The translations under genes and the position numbers were made by a program. The notes beneath the pieces are model-generated. The model was not told the origin of the DNA. It made no database searches and worked only from the letters and a program-made list of their open reading frames with translations. Below, one piece after another: positions 26,199-34,366 of a stretch of DNA of 64,000 bases; the stretch's first letter is position 1, and each line of letters starts with the position of its first letter. The stretch is from JAWKHR01 sp041394725 (GTDB taxonomy: Bacteria > Acidobacteriota > Vicinamibacteria > Vicinamibacterales > SCN-69-37): contig JAWKHR010000015.1 in the NCBI GenBank assembly GCA_041394725.1, positions 62,001 through 126,000 of the forward strand, written 5' to 3'.

Positions 26199-26936
26199 AT
26201 GAGGATGCACCTGACGACCGAGGCCGTGACCGCGGCCCTGATCGACGCGATGGCCCAGGCGTGGGGCAGCCGCGCGGGCAGCGTGACGGCCACGCCGGGC
26301 GAGACCGGCGGCGACGAGGGCTGGCTCGCCACGTGGACGCTCGCCGGGTCCGTCCAGGGGGCCGTCTCGCTCTGGTTCGAGCGCGCGTCGACGATCGATG
26401 CTGCCCGGACCGTGCTCCAGCTCGCCGAACCGCCCGCCGACGCCGACGTCCAGGACTGGCTGCGCGGCCTGCTGGCCGACGCGCTGACCGCGTTCCTGGC
26501 CGCGCCCCCGTTCGCGGGCGTGACGGCCGGCGAGGTCACCCTCGCCCCCGGCGCGGCCCCCGAGGGCGCCGCGCGTCATGACCTGGCCGCCGCCGACATG
26601 CCCGCCTGGCACGTGGCCGCGGGCGCCGCCGTGACCACCGCCACCGCCGGGTCGTCGCACGCGGCCGACGACGACCGCCTGTCGGCCGTGCTCGACGTCG
26701 AGCTGCCGCTCGTCGTGCGGTTCGGCCGCGCGGTCATGCCGTTCCGCGCGCTCGCCGGCCTCGGGCCGGGCTCGGTCGTCGACATGGGCCGGTCGCCGGA
26801 GGAACCCGTGGAACTGCTCGTCGGCGAGCGCCTGATCGCGCGCGGCGAGGTCGTGGTGGTCGGCGGCAACTACGGCGTCCGGATCACCGAGCTCACCGGC
26901 GCGCGGGCGTCGAGTCTCGACGAGAGGAGCGCGTGA
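26199..26936 (+). CDS. FliY/FliN-like switch protein with an unusual N-terminal domain
   Basis: 245 residues. The C-terminal 80 residues form a SpoA domain: RLSAVLDVELPLVVRFGRAVMPFRALAGLGPGSVVDMGRSPEEPVELLVGERLIARGEVVVVGGNYGVRITEL. The N-terminal 160 residues are Ala/Thr/Gly-rich with a possible CheC/CheX-like feel (GWLATWTLAGSVQGAVSLWFER), but no CheY-P phosphatase motif (E/D-x3-N) is evident. FliY of Bacillus is a CheC-FliN fusion, so the arrangement is similar while the phosphatase function is not supported. Together with the short FliN at 16893 the organism encodes two FliN-type proteins. It starts one base after the fliM stop. Confidence 0.82.
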   Translation: MRMHLTTEAVTAALIDAMAQAWGSRAGSVTATPGETGGDEGWLATWTLAGSVQGAVSLWFERASTIDAARTVLQLAEPPADADVQDWLRGLLADALTAFLAAPPFAGVTAGEVTLAPGAAPEGAARHDLAAADMPAWHVAAGAAVTTATAGSSHAADDDRLSAVLDVELPLVVRFGRAVMPFRALAGLGPGSVVDMGRSPEEPVELLVGERLIARGEVVVVGGNYGVRITELTGARASSLDERSA

Positions 26937-27340
26937 TGTCCCTGTGGAACCTGCCCGGCGGCCTGGTGGCGCTGGTCCTCGTCGCGCTCTACGGCGCGCT
27001 GGCGTTCTGGACCGGGCGGCGGCTGCGCGCGCTCCGCCGGATCGAGGAGCGGATGAGCCGGCTGGCCGACGGCGTCGCGCTGCTGACGGACACGACCGAG
27101 TCGGGGCTGTCGACCGTGATCCGCGAGGTCGAGCACCTGCGAGGCCGGCCCGGCGGCGCGAAGGCCGGCGGCCGGGCCGCCGTGTCGCGGCGCGTGGCGC
27201 GCGCGGCCCGCACGGGCCAGGACGTCGGCGCGATTGCCGCGTCCGAGCGCCTGTCGGAGAGCGAAGTCCGCCTGCACCTGTCGATGGCCGAGGCCGCGCG
27301 CGAGCGCCGGTCCGACGCCGGCGCGACCGCGCAGGCCTGA
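26933..27340 (+). CDS. Single-pass membrane protein with coiled coil and HTH-like end (SwrB/DUF2802-like layout)
   Basis: 135 residues. One N-terminal transmembrane helix (GGLVALVLVALYGALAFW, residues about 9-26) is followed by a charged coiled coil (RRLRALRRIEERMSRLADGVALL) and a C-terminal helix-turn-helix-like segment (ARTGQDVGAIAASERLSESEVRLHLSMAEAA). That layout is shared with Bacillus SwrB and with DUF2802/DUF6115 proteins found in flagellar operons, which help activate the export gate. Sequence identity is too low to be certain by eye. It overlaps the SpoA gene by four bases and lies 18 bases before flgF. Confidence 0.65.
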   Translation: MMSLWNLPGGLVALVLVALYGALAFWTGRRLRALRRIEERMSRLADGVALLTDTTESGLSTVIREVEHLRGRPGGAKAGGRAAVSRRVARAARTGQDVGAIAASERLSESEVRLHLSMAEAARERRSDAGATAQA

Positions 27341-27358
27341 GGAGACGAAGGAGGATCC

Positions 27359-28078
27359 ATGCCTGGCAGTCAGTACATCGCGCTCAGCGGCCTGCGCGCC
27401 CGGGTGGACGCGCTGGATCGCCTGGCGGCGGACATCGCCAACGTCGGCACCGCCGGCTACAAGGGCGTCCGCGACGCGCAGGCGGCCGCGCCGCGCGACG
27501 CGTTCGGCGACGCGCTCCAGACGGCGATCGACACCACGCTCGGCGGGACGCGCGTGGACATGACCGACGGCGCCTTCGCGACCACCGGCCGCCCGCTCGA
27601 CGTCGCGATCGACGGCCCCGGGTTCTTCGTGATCCAGACCGATGGCGGGCCGCGCTACACCCGCAACGGGCAGTTCTCGCTCAACGCCGAGCGCCAGCTC
27701 GTCGCCGACGACGGGTCGCCCGTCGAGGGCGACGGGGGGCCGATCACCGTGGGCGACGGGGAGGTCCGGATCGACGGCGACGGCGCCGTCTGGGCGGGCA
27801 CGACCAAGGCCGGGCGGCTCTCGGTGGTCGCCTTCAACGACGCCGGCGCCCTGCGGCACGACCGGGGGGCGCGGCTCGACGCCGCCGGCCAGACGGCGGT
27901 GCCCGTCGAGCAGCCCGTGCTGCGGGCCGGCTCGCTCGAGCAATCGAACGTCTCGGTGGCCGATCGGCTCGCCGAGCTGACCACGGTCACGCGAGGCTTC
28001 GAGGCCATGCAGAAGGCCATGACCGTCCTGATGAACGACGTCGACGCCCGGGCGATCGACACGCTGGGACGCCGGTAG
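27359..28078 (+). CDS. flgF: Flagellar proximal rod protein FlgF
   Basis: 239 residues. FlgF completes the proximal rod. The N-terminal motif is YIALSGLRARVDALDRLAADIANVGTAGYKGVRDAQ; the body has RPLDVAIDGPGFFVIQTDGGPRYTRNGQFSLNAERQLVADDG; and the end is LRAGSLEQSNVSVADRLAELTTVTRGFEAMQKAM. These are the shared rod/hook family signatures. It is told from FlgG by gene order and by the shorter length. A strong AAGGAGGA site precedes the ATG. Confidence 0.93.
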   Translation: MPGSQYIALSGLRARVDALDRLAADIANVGTAGYKGVRDAQAAAPRDAFGDALQTAIDTTLGGTRVDMTDGAFATTGRPLDVAIDGPGFFVIQTDGGPRYTRNGQFSLNAERQLVADDGSPVEGDGGPITVGDGEVRIDGDGAVWAGTTKAGRLSVVAFNDAGALRHDRGARLDAAGQTAVPVEQPVLRAGSLEQSNVSVADRLAELTTVTRGFEAMQKAMTVLMNDVDARAIDTLGRR

Positions 28079-28104
28079 CCAGGTAACGACGAGGGAGCAG
28101 ACCC

Positions 28105-28893
28105 ATGATTCGCGCTTTGTACACGGCGGCGAGCGGCATGAACGCACAGCAGACGAACATCGACAACGTCGCCCACAACCTGGCGAACGTCAACACGACC
28201 GGCTTCAAGAAGAGCCGCGTCGAGTTCGAGGACCTGGTCTACCAGGAAATCCGCGCGGCCGGGTCGGCCGCGTCGGCCTCGACCGAGGCCCCGACCGGCC
28301 TCGAGGTCGGCCTGGGCACGCGCGCGGTCGCCACGTCGCGCAACTTCTCCTCCGGCAACCTGCGCGCCACCGGCGGCCCGCTCGACGTCGCGATCGAAGG
28401 CAACGGCTTCTTCAAGATCTCGCTGCCCGACGGCACGACCGGCTACAGCCGCGCCGGCGCGCTGCACCTCGACTCGCAGGGCCTCATCGTCTCGTCGGAG
28501 GGCTACCCGCTCGAGCCGCAGATCAGCGTGCCCCCGAACACGACGTCGCTCAGCATCTCCAAGGACGGCATCGTGACGGCGACGGTGGCCGGCCAGACGG
28601 CGGCGCAGCAGCTCGGCACGATCGAGATTGCCAACTTCGCCAACACGGGCGGCCTGCGGCCGATCGGCGGCAACCTCTTCGCGGCGACCACCGCGTCGGG
28701 CGAGCCCGAGTCCGGCGTGCCGGGCACCGACGGGCGGGGCACGCTCGCGCAGGGCTTCGTCGAGGACTCGAACGTCAGCGTCGTCGAGGAGATGGTCAAC
28801 ATGATCATCGGCCAGCGCGCCTACGAGGCGAACTCGCGGGTGGTGAAGGCCGCCGACGACATGCTCAACCAGGTCAACAACCTGGTGCGGTGA
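28105..28893 (+). CDS. flgG: Flagellar distal rod protein FlgG
   Basis: 262 residues, the standard FlgG length. It begins MIRALYTAASGMNAQQTNIDNVAHNLANVNTTGFKKSRVEFEDLVYQ and ends EDSNVSVVEEMVNMIIGQRAYEANSRVVKAADDMLNQVNNLVR, nearly invariant FlgG sequences. FlgG forms the distal rod that passes through the P and L rings. The 26-base gap after flgF contains GAGGGAGCAG as ribosome site. flgA follows after seven bases. Confidence 0.97.
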   Translation: MIRALYTAASGMNAQQTNIDNVAHNLANVNTTGFKKSRVEFEDLVYQEIRAAGSAASASTEAPTGLEVGLGTRAVATSRNFSSGNLRATGGPLDVAIEGNGFFKISLPDGTTGYSRAGALHLDSQGLIVSSEGYPLEPQISVPPNTTSLSISKDGIVTATVAGQTAAQQLGTIEIANFANTGGLRPIGGNLFAATTASGEPESGVPGTDGRGTLAQGFVEDSNVSVVEEMVNMIIGQRAYEANSRVVKAADDMLNQVNNLVR

Positions 28894-28900
28894 GGCAGCC

Positions 28901-29626
28901 ATGAAGATCGCCACCCTGACCGTCGCGACGATCGTCCTCGCCCTGGCCGGCGTGCCGTCCGCCGCGGACCTCCGCGCCGGGGCCGGCCCGGCCCAGGGCG
29001 GCCGGGCCGTCGAGACGGCGGCGGTCGGTTCGGCGGCCGCGGTGATCCGGGCCGCGCTCGTCGAGCGCCTGGGCCGCGGCGCCATCATCACGGTGTCCGC
29101 GGTGGACGGCGCCCGCGACGGGGTCGTCTACCGCGAGGCCCGGCCCGACCCGTCGGGCTGGCTCGGCAAGCCGGTGCGCTTCACGCTGATCCCGGAGACG
29201 GGCGGCGCGCACCTGGCGACCGCGTCCGTCCGCGTGGTCGTGGACCACGCGGTCGCGACGCACGCGATCACCCGCGGCGCGACGCTCGCCGACGACGACG
29301 TGGAGGCGGTGCGATCGGAGCTGACCGGGACGCCGATCCGCGCGGTGCCGACGGCCGAGGCGGTCACCGGCGGGCGCGCGCTGCGACCCATCCCGGAGGG
29401 CGCGGTCGTGCTCAACGGCTTCGTCGCGATCCCGCGCGCCGTCGAGCCGGGCGACCGGGTGACGGTCGTCGCGGCCGTCGGCGCCGTCCAGGTGACGGCC
29501 GCGTTCGTCGCCGCCGACGGCGGCCGGCCCGGCGACGTGATTCGCTGCATGAACCCGGACACGCGCCACTACGTGCGCGGCCGGATCGTCCGTAAGGGAC
29601 TGGTCGAGGTGATCTATGAACGCTGA
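28901..29626 (+). CDS. flgA: Flagellar P-ring assembly chaperone FlgA
   Basis: 241 residues. FlgA is a periplasmic chaperone for P-ring (FlgI) polymerisation. A signal peptide (IATLTVATIVLALAGVPSA) is followed by the SAF and ChapFlgA regions: VDHAVATHAITRGATLADDDVEAVRSE, then PSGWLG-type strands, RALRPIPEGAVVLNGFVAIPRAVEPGDRVTVVAAVGAVQVTAAFVAADGG, and the terminal VIRCMNPDTRHYVRGRIVRKGLVEV. The end of the gene overlaps the flgH ATG by 11 bases, and flgI follows, consistent with the ring-assembly role. Confidence 0.94.
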   Translation: MKIATLTVATIVLALAGVPSAADLRAGAGPAQGGRAVETAAVGSAAAVIRAALVERLGRGAIITVSAVDGARDGVVYREARPDPSGWLGKPVRFTLIPETGGAHLATASVRVVVDHAVATHAITRGATLADDDVEAVRSELTGTPIRAVPTAEAVTGGRALRPIPEGAVVLNGFVAIPRAVEPGDRVTVVAAVGAVQVTAAFVAADGGRPGDVIRCMNPDTRHYVRGRIVRKGLVEVIYER

Positions 29627-30266
29627 CTTCCGCCTTCGCGTGGCCCTCGGCCTCGCCGCCGTGGCGCTCCTCGCGGCCGCGCGGCCGGCGCACGCCCAGA
29701 AGGCGAACTACGACACGCTGTACCAGCAGTACCTGACCTCGGCGCGCACGACGCCCGCGCCGACGCGCCTGTGGATGGCCGACCTGACGGCCGACCCGAA
29801 CGCGCGGCGCGTCAACGACCTGATCACGGTGCGCGTGCTCGAGAACGTCACGGCCTCGGGCGCCGCCGACTCGACGCTTGCCAAGAAGGGCAGCGCCACC
29901 GCGTCGCTGCCCGGCAAGGCCGGGGACGCGCTCGGCAAGTTCCTGCCGGGGGCGAGCGACACGAAGTTCAACGGCACCGGCGGCACGTCGCGCACGACGG
30001 AGCTGACCGCCACCATGACGGCGCGCGTCGTCGAGGTCCTGCCGAACGGCGACCTGTCCATCGAGGGCGTCCGCGAGATCGACGTCAACGGCGACCGCAC
30101 GCTCGTCGTGCTCACCGGCGTCGTCCGCTGGATCGACATCCTGCCGGGCAACGTGATTCCGTCCACCCGAATCGCCCAGTTCGGCATCCGGTCGCTCAGC
30201 CAGGGCCTGATCAAGGACAGCCTCTCGCCGGGCTGGCTGATCCGGATGCTCAACAAGATCTTCTGA
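29616..30266 (+). CDS. flgH: Flagellar L-ring protein FlgH without a lipobox
   Basis: 216 residues. FlgH forms the outer-membrane L ring. Conserved FlgH strands are present: SLWMADLTADPNARRVNDLITVRVLENVTASGAAD in form, ELTATMTARVVEVLPNGDLSIEGVREIDVNGDRTLVVLTGVVR, and PGNVIPSTRIAQFGI. The N-terminus is a signal-peptidase-I type leader (LGLAAVALLAAARPAHAQ). Most FlgH proteins are lipoproteins with a Leu-x-Gly-Cys lipobox, yet this protein has no cysteine at all. The ATG at 29616 is fixed by the leader; no upstream in-frame start adds a lipobox. Confidence 0.93.
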   Translation: MNADFRLRVALGLAAVALLAAARPAHAQKANYDTLYQQYLTSARTTPAPTRLWMADLTADPNARRVNDLITVRVLENVTASGAADSTLAKKGSATASLPGKAGDALGKFLPGASDTKFNGTGGTSRTTELTATMTARVVEVLPNGDLSIEGVREIDVNGDRTLVVLTGVVRWIDILPGNVIPSTRIAQFGIRSLSQGLIKDSLSPGWLIRMLNKIF

Positions 30267-30280
30267 AGGAGCCCCGTTCC

Positions 30281-31402
30281 ATGCCAGTCCACTTCCGTCG
30301 TCCCACCGCGCTGCTGGCCGCGATCGTCGGCCTGGCCGGGCTGTGGCAGGCGCCCGTCCTCGGCGGCGAGGTCCGCATCAAGGACATCGTCACGCTGCAG
30401 GGCGTCGCGTCGTCACCGCTGCTCGGGTACGGCCTCGTGGTCGGCCTGAACAAGACCGGCGACCGCCGCCAGACGATCTTCTCCACGCAGACGCTCGCCA
30501 ACATGCTCGCGCGCTTCGGCCTGAGCGTGCCCGCCGAGCAGATGAAGGTCGAGAACATCGCCGCGGTGCTCGTCACCGCCGAGCTCTCGCCCTACCAGCG
30601 GCAGGGCGCGCGCGTGGACGTCACCGCGTCGTCGATCGGCGACGCGCGCAGCCTGCAGGGCGGCACGCTGCTGCCGACCTCGCTCCGCGGGCCGGACGGT
30701 GAGATGGTCGCGCTGGCGCAGGGCCCGCTGTCGGTCGGGGGCTTCGGCGGCGGTGGCGCCGGCGCGAGCGTCCAGGTCAACCACCTGACCGTCGGCCGGA
30801 TTCCCGGCGGGGCGATCATCGAGGCCGCCCTGACGCCGCCGGCCGCGCCGACGAACACGCTCACGTTCGCGCTGCGCGAGCCCGACTTCATGACCGCGAC
30901 GCGCGTGGCGCGCGCGATCAACACGCACCTCGGGAGCGAGGTCGCGAAGGCCATCGACCCGGCGAGCGTCACGCTCGCCGTGCCCGAGGCCTTCCAGGGC
31001 CAGGTCCCGGAGCTGATGGCCGAGATCGAGGCGCTGCCGGTCCAGACCGACGTCGTCGCCCGCGTCGTCATCAACGAGCGCACGGGCACGGTCGTCGTCG
31101 GCGGCAACGTGCAGCTCGGCCCGGCCGCGGTCGCCCACGGCAACCTCTCGGTGCGGATCAGCACGCGATACCAGGCGAGCCAGCCGCCACCGTTCTCGGG
31201 CGGCGAGACCGTGGTGCTGCCGAACCAGCAGGTGGACGTCCGCGAGGGGACCGCCCAGCTCATCACGCTCGAGGCCGGCGCGACGCTCGACGCGGTGACC
31301 ACCGCGCTCAACGCGCTCGGTGCCTCGCCGCGCGACATCATCGCCATCATGCAGGCGCTGAAGGCCGCCGGGGCGCTGCAGGCCGAGATCGTCATCCTGT
31401 AG
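30281..31402 (+). CDS. flgI: Flagellar P-ring protein FlgI
   Basis: 373 residues. FlgI forms the peptidoglycan-layer P ring. A signal peptide (LLAAIVGLAGLWQAPVLGGEVRIKD) precedes the invariant start of the mature protein, VRIKDIVTLQGVASSPLLGYGLVVGLNKTGD. Further signatures are NMLARFGLSVPAEQMKVENIAAVLVTAELSPYQRQGARVDVTASSIGDARSLQGGTLLPT in pattern and the C-terminal LDAVTTALNALGASPRDIIAIMQALKAAGALQAEIVIL. The ATG at 30281 follows AAGGAG by eight bases. Length is standard. Confidence 0.97.
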   Translation: MPVHFRRPTALLAAIVGLAGLWQAPVLGGEVRIKDIVTLQGVASSPLLGYGLVVGLNKTGDRRQTIFSTQTLANMLARFGLSVPAEQMKVENIAAVLVTAELSPYQRQGARVDVTASSIGDARSLQGGTLLPTSLRGPDGEMVALAQGPLSVGGFGGGGAGASVQVNHLTVGRIPGGAIIEAALTPPAAPTNTLTFALREPDFMTATRVARAINTHLGSEVAKAIDPASVTLAVPEAFQGQVPELMAEIEALPVQTDVVARVVINERTGTVVVGGNVQLGPAAVAHGNLSVRISTRYQASQPPPFSGGETVVLPNQQVDVREGTAQLITLEAGATLDAVTTALNALGASPRDIIAIMQALKAAGALQAEIVIL

Positions 31403-31412
31403 GACACGCGCC

Positions 31413-32291
31413 ATGGCCACCATCCAGTCCCTCGATCCGCAGGTCACGAGCCGCACCGGCCCGGCGGACGCCTCCTCGCAGGCGCCCAGTCAGGAACAGG
31501 TCCGCCTGCTGGCCCAGCAGTTCGAGTCGCTGCTGCTCTCGCAGATGCTGCGCGAGATGCGCTCGTCGATGTTCGACGAGAAGGACGAGGCCACGGGATT
31601 CGGCGGGGGACCGCTCTCCGAGGCGCTCTTCTCCGAACTGAGCCTGGCGCTGAGCCGGGCCGGCGGGCTGGGCCTGGGTGACGCGATGGTCACGCCCATC
31701 ACGCGCGAGACCGACCCGGCGGCCGCAGCCGAGGCGCTCCGCGCCGGCACCACGGGCGCGCTCCAGAACCTGGTGCCGGAGCTGCGGAGCCTCGCGACCG
31801 GCGCGATGGCCCTGCCCGGCGGGACGCCGTCGATCCCGCTGCCGGCGGCTGCCGCGGCGGCGCTGCCGCTCGGCGAGGCGGCAGGCGCCGGCAGCCTGGC
31901 CGCGCTCCAGGGACGGGTCTCGTCGGCCTATGGCTGGCGCGACGACCCGATCAACGGGATCCGCAAGTTCCACAAGGGCCTGGACATTGCCCTGGCCGAG
32001 GGCACCGATGTGCCGGCGGCGAGGCCGGGCACCGTGACCTTTGCCGGAGAAATGTCCGGATACGGACGCACCGTGGTCATCGAACATGACGGCGGCGCCA
32101 GCACGCGCTACGCGCACCTCTCACAGATCAATGTCAAGGTGGGTGACGTCGTCGAGCAGGGCCAAGTCATTGCGAAATCAGGGTCTACAGGCCGTGTGAC
32201 CGGCCCGCACCTGCACTTCGAGGTGCTGGAGGGCGGTCAGGCGGTGGACCCCTCGGAGTTCCTCGTTCCCGCGGACCTGACAAAACCGTAA
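31413..32291 (+). CDS. flgJ: FlgJ rod-capping domain fused to an M23 (LytM) peptidase
   Basis: 292 residues. The N-terminal third carries the FlgJ rod-binding motif: LLAQQFESLLLSQMLREMRSSMFDEKDEATGFGGGPLSEALFSELSLAL. After an Ala-rich linker the C-terminal 120 residues are an M23 metallopeptidase: H187-K-G-L-D191 and H266-L-H268 supply the zinc ligands. In Salmonella the second domain is a muramidase of a different family (GH73), so here an endopeptidase would open the wall for the rod. The last 250 bases are visibly less GC-rich than the neighbours. The operon probably ends here; the sigma28 promoter of flgM starts 24 bases on. Confidence 0.93.
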   Translation: MATIQSLDPQVTSRTGPADASSQAPSQEQVRLLAQQFESLLLSQMLREMRSSMFDEKDEATGFGGGPLSEALFSELSLALSRAGGLGLGDAMVTPITRETDPAAAAEALRAGTTGALQNLVPELRSLATGAMALPGGTPSIPLPAAAAAALPLGEAAGAGSLAALQGRVSSAYGWRDDPINGIRKFHKGLDIALAEGTDVPAARPGTVTFAGEMSGYGRTVVIEHDGGASTRYAHLSQINVKVGDVVEQGQVIAKSGSTGRVTGPHLHFEVLEGGQAVDPSEFLVPADLTKP

Positions 32292-32314
32292 TTACAGGAT
32301 GGTTAGATGAGCAC

Positions 32315-32341
32315 TAAAGATTGCGGGGCTCAGGCCGATTA
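32315..32341 (+). promoter_or_regulatory. Sigma28 promoter of the flgM operon
   Basis: TAAAGATT (32315-32322), 11 bases, GCCGATTA (32334-32341). It matches TAAAGTTT-N11-GCCGATAA at 13 of 16 positions and is the best sigma28 site in the window. The predicted start is near 32348, about 45 bases before the flgM ATG. The region is conspicuously AT-richer than the coding DNA around it. Confidence 0.85.
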
Positions 32342-32392
32342 CCAGCGTGCAGGACTAGGCAGTCGTGCAACGAGAGACACGAGGAACGACTC

Positions 32393-32698
32393 ATGAAGAT
32401 TGAAGATCCGCGCTCGTCGATCACGCAACCGACGTCGGGTCCGGTCAATGCCGAGTCTTCCAGGACGCAGGCACGCAAACCGGTGGCCGACGGCGGCACG
32501 GACGAGGTGCGTCTCTCGGGCGATCTGCAGGTAGTCGACGTCGCGGTACGTGCGGCGGCCCTGGCGGGAGACGTGAGACCGGAAGCGATTGCGAACGCCC
32601 GCGCGCTGCTCGATCGCGGGGCGCTCGACCAGGACCTCGACCGCCTGGCGAACCGCATCATCGACTCACTGCTCGACGCCCATGACGCACACAGCTGA
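32393..32698 (+). CDS. flgM: Anti-sigma28 factor FlgM
   Basis: 101 residues. FlgM holds FliA inactive until it is exported through the finished hook. Family features are the KIEDPRSS opening, a disordered N-terminal half rich in Ser, Thr and Gln, the motif GTDEVRLSGDLQVVDVAVRAA, and the C-terminal FliA-binding helices (RPEAIANARALLDRGALDQDLDRLANRIIDSLLD). The ATG at 32393 follows GAGGAACG; an upstream in-frame ATG at 32321 would overlap the promoter. It is autoregulated through its own sigma28 promoter. Confidence 0.93.
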   Translation: MKIEDPRSSITQPTSGPVNAESSRTQARKPVADGGTDEVRLSGDLQVVDVAVRAAALAGDVRPEAIANARALLDRGALDQDLDRLANRIIDSLLDAHDAHS

Positions 32699-32999
32699 TG
32701 CCGTCGATCGAGTGCAGCAGGCGCTCGACACGCTGATTCGCGCCCTCGAGTCGGGCCGGCCGCAGGCCGTGCTCGACGCCGAGGCGCCGCTCGCCGCGGC
32801 GGTGGGCGCGCTCGGCGCCGGACTCCCACCGCCCGGCCGCGACGCGGCCGGGCGTCGTCGCCTCGAAGCGATCCGCCTCCAGGTCGCGCGCTGCCGCGCG
32901 CTGGGCGCGGCGGCGGCGGATCTGTCCGCCGCCATGTTCCCGCAGATGGTCTACGCGCGTCCGGCCCGCGTCGCCGTGCGGCAGGGAGGCCGGCGATGA
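32682..32999 (+). CDS. flgN: Putative FlgN-type export chaperone
   Basis: 105 residues. FlgN escorts the hook-filament junction proteins FlgK and FlgL to the gate. The protein is Ala/Arg-rich and almost all helix (VQQALDTLIRALESGRPQAVLDAEAPLAAAVGALGAG, then RRRLEAIRLQVARCRALGAAAADLSAAMF), which fits a FlgN helix pair. Similarity is weak and the call rests mainly on its place between flgM and flgK. It overlaps flgM by 17 bases and flgK by four. Confidence 0.65.
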   Translation: MTHTADAVDRVQQALDTLIRALESGRPQAVLDAEAPLAAAVGALGAGLPPPGRDAAGRRRLEAIRLQVARCRALGAAAADLSAAMFPQMVYARPARVAVRQGGRR

Positions 33000-34366
33000 G
33001 CGGGCTGTTCGACAACCTCACGAGCGCCTCGCGGTCGTTGCGCGCCCACCAGCTCGGCATCGAGGTCGCGGGCGAGAACCTGGCCAACCTGAACACGCCG
33101 GGCTACTCGCGCAAGACGCTCGATCTGGCCGAGGTGCCCCCCACCGACTATTACCGGGCGGGTCGGGGCGTGGACGTCGTGCAGATCCGCTCCGTGCGCG
33201 ACGAGTTCATCGAGGCCCGGCTCCGTCGCGAAGGGCAGGGCGCGTCGCGCGACAACGCGGTGGTCGACGGCCTGTCGGCCTTCGAGGCGTCCATCGGGCC
33301 CGCGGGCCGCTCGCTCGACGCGAAGCTCAACGGCCTGTTCGACGCGTTCTCCAGCCTCGCGAGCGACGTGACCTCGGTCCCGCTCCGCGATCAGGCGGTC
33401 CGCTCCGCCGACGATCTCGCGCAGGCGTTCCGGTACTACGCCGGGCAGGTCGACGTCAGCCGGCGCGACGCGGACGGCACGATTCGCGCCAGCGTCGGCG
33501 AGATCAACCAGCTCGCGCAGCAGGTCGCGACGCTCAACAAGCAGATTGCCGCGGGCGCCGCCGCGAGCCAGACGCTGATCGACCAGCGAGGCGTGGCGCT
33601 CAGCCGGCTGTCGGAACTGGCCGACATCGGCGTCGTGACCCGTCCCGACGGCGCCGTGGACGTGACCATCGGCCACGGTCGCGGCCTCGTCGTCGGCGAA
33701 ACCGCCTACGACCTGGGCATCGTCAACTCGAGTCCGGGCGCGTGGGCGACGCTCACCGTGGCCGGATCCGACGTCACCAGCGAGATCACCGGCGGCCAGA
33801 TTGGCGGCCTGCTGCACGTGCGCGACACGCTGCTGCCCGCCTACGGCGCCTCGCTCGATCAGCTGGCCTATGACGTGGCGACCGCCGTCAACGCCGCGCA
33901 CGGCGCGGGCTACGACGGCACCGGCGCGCCGGCGGGGAACCTGTTCGTGCCGCCGGGCGCGGTCGCCGGGGCGGCCGCGGCCTTCGCGGTCGATCCGGGT
34001 GTGCTGGCCGACAGCCAGCTCGTGGCCGGCTCGTCCACCGGGACGGCCGGCGACAACGGCGCCGCGCGCGCCCTGGCGGCGCTCCGCGACGCGAACATCA
34101 CCACCGGCGGGACGGCCACGGCTGAGGAGGCCTGGGGCCAGATCGTCTTCCGGACGGGCACGGACATCGCGGTCGCGCGCTCCAGCGCGCAGAGCCGCGG
34201 CCAGGTCGTCGACCAGCTGCAGCGGCTGCGCGACCAGGCGTCCGGCGTCTCGCTCGACGAGGAAGCGGCGGATCTCATCCGCTACCAGCGGGCCTACCAG
34301 GCGAACGCCCGCTACTTCCAGACCATCGTGGACACGCTCGACACGCTGCTCCAGCTGGGGGCCTGA
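32996..34366 (+). CDS. flgK: Hook-filament junction protein FlgK (HAP1)
   Basis: 456 residues. FlgK is the first junction protein on the hook. The N-terminus is LFDNLTSASRSLRAHQLGIEVAGENLANLNTPGYSRKTLDL. The middle has INQLAQQVATLNKQIAAGAAASQTLIDQRGVALSRLSELADI, and the C-terminus VSLDEEAADLIRYQRAYQANARYFQTIVDTLDTLLQLG. It is somewhat shorter than the 550-residue enterobacterial form, with the central variable domain reduced. It overlaps flgL by one base (TGATG). Confidence 0.95.
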   Translation: MSGLFDNLTSASRSLRAHQLGIEVAGENLANLNTPGYSRKTLDLAEVPPTDYYRAGRGVDVVQIRSVRDEFIEARLRREGQGASRDNAVVDGLSAFEASIGPAGRSLDAKLNGLFDAFSSLASDVTSVPLRDQAVRSADDLAQAFRYYAGQVDVSRRDADGTIRASVGEINQLAQQVATLNKQIAAGAAASQTLIDQRGVALSRLSELADIGVVTRPDGAVDVTIGHGRGLVVGETAYDLGIVNSSPGAWATLTVAGSDVTSEITGGQIGGLLHVRDTLLPAYGASLDQLAYDVATAVNAAHGAGYDGTGAPAGNLFVPPGAVAGAAAAFAVDPGVLADSQLVAGSSTGTAGDNGAARALAALRDANITTGGTATAEEAWGQIVFRTGTDIAVARSSAQSRGQVVDQLQRLRDQASGVSLDEEAADLIRYQRAYQANARYFQTIVDTLDTLLQLGA

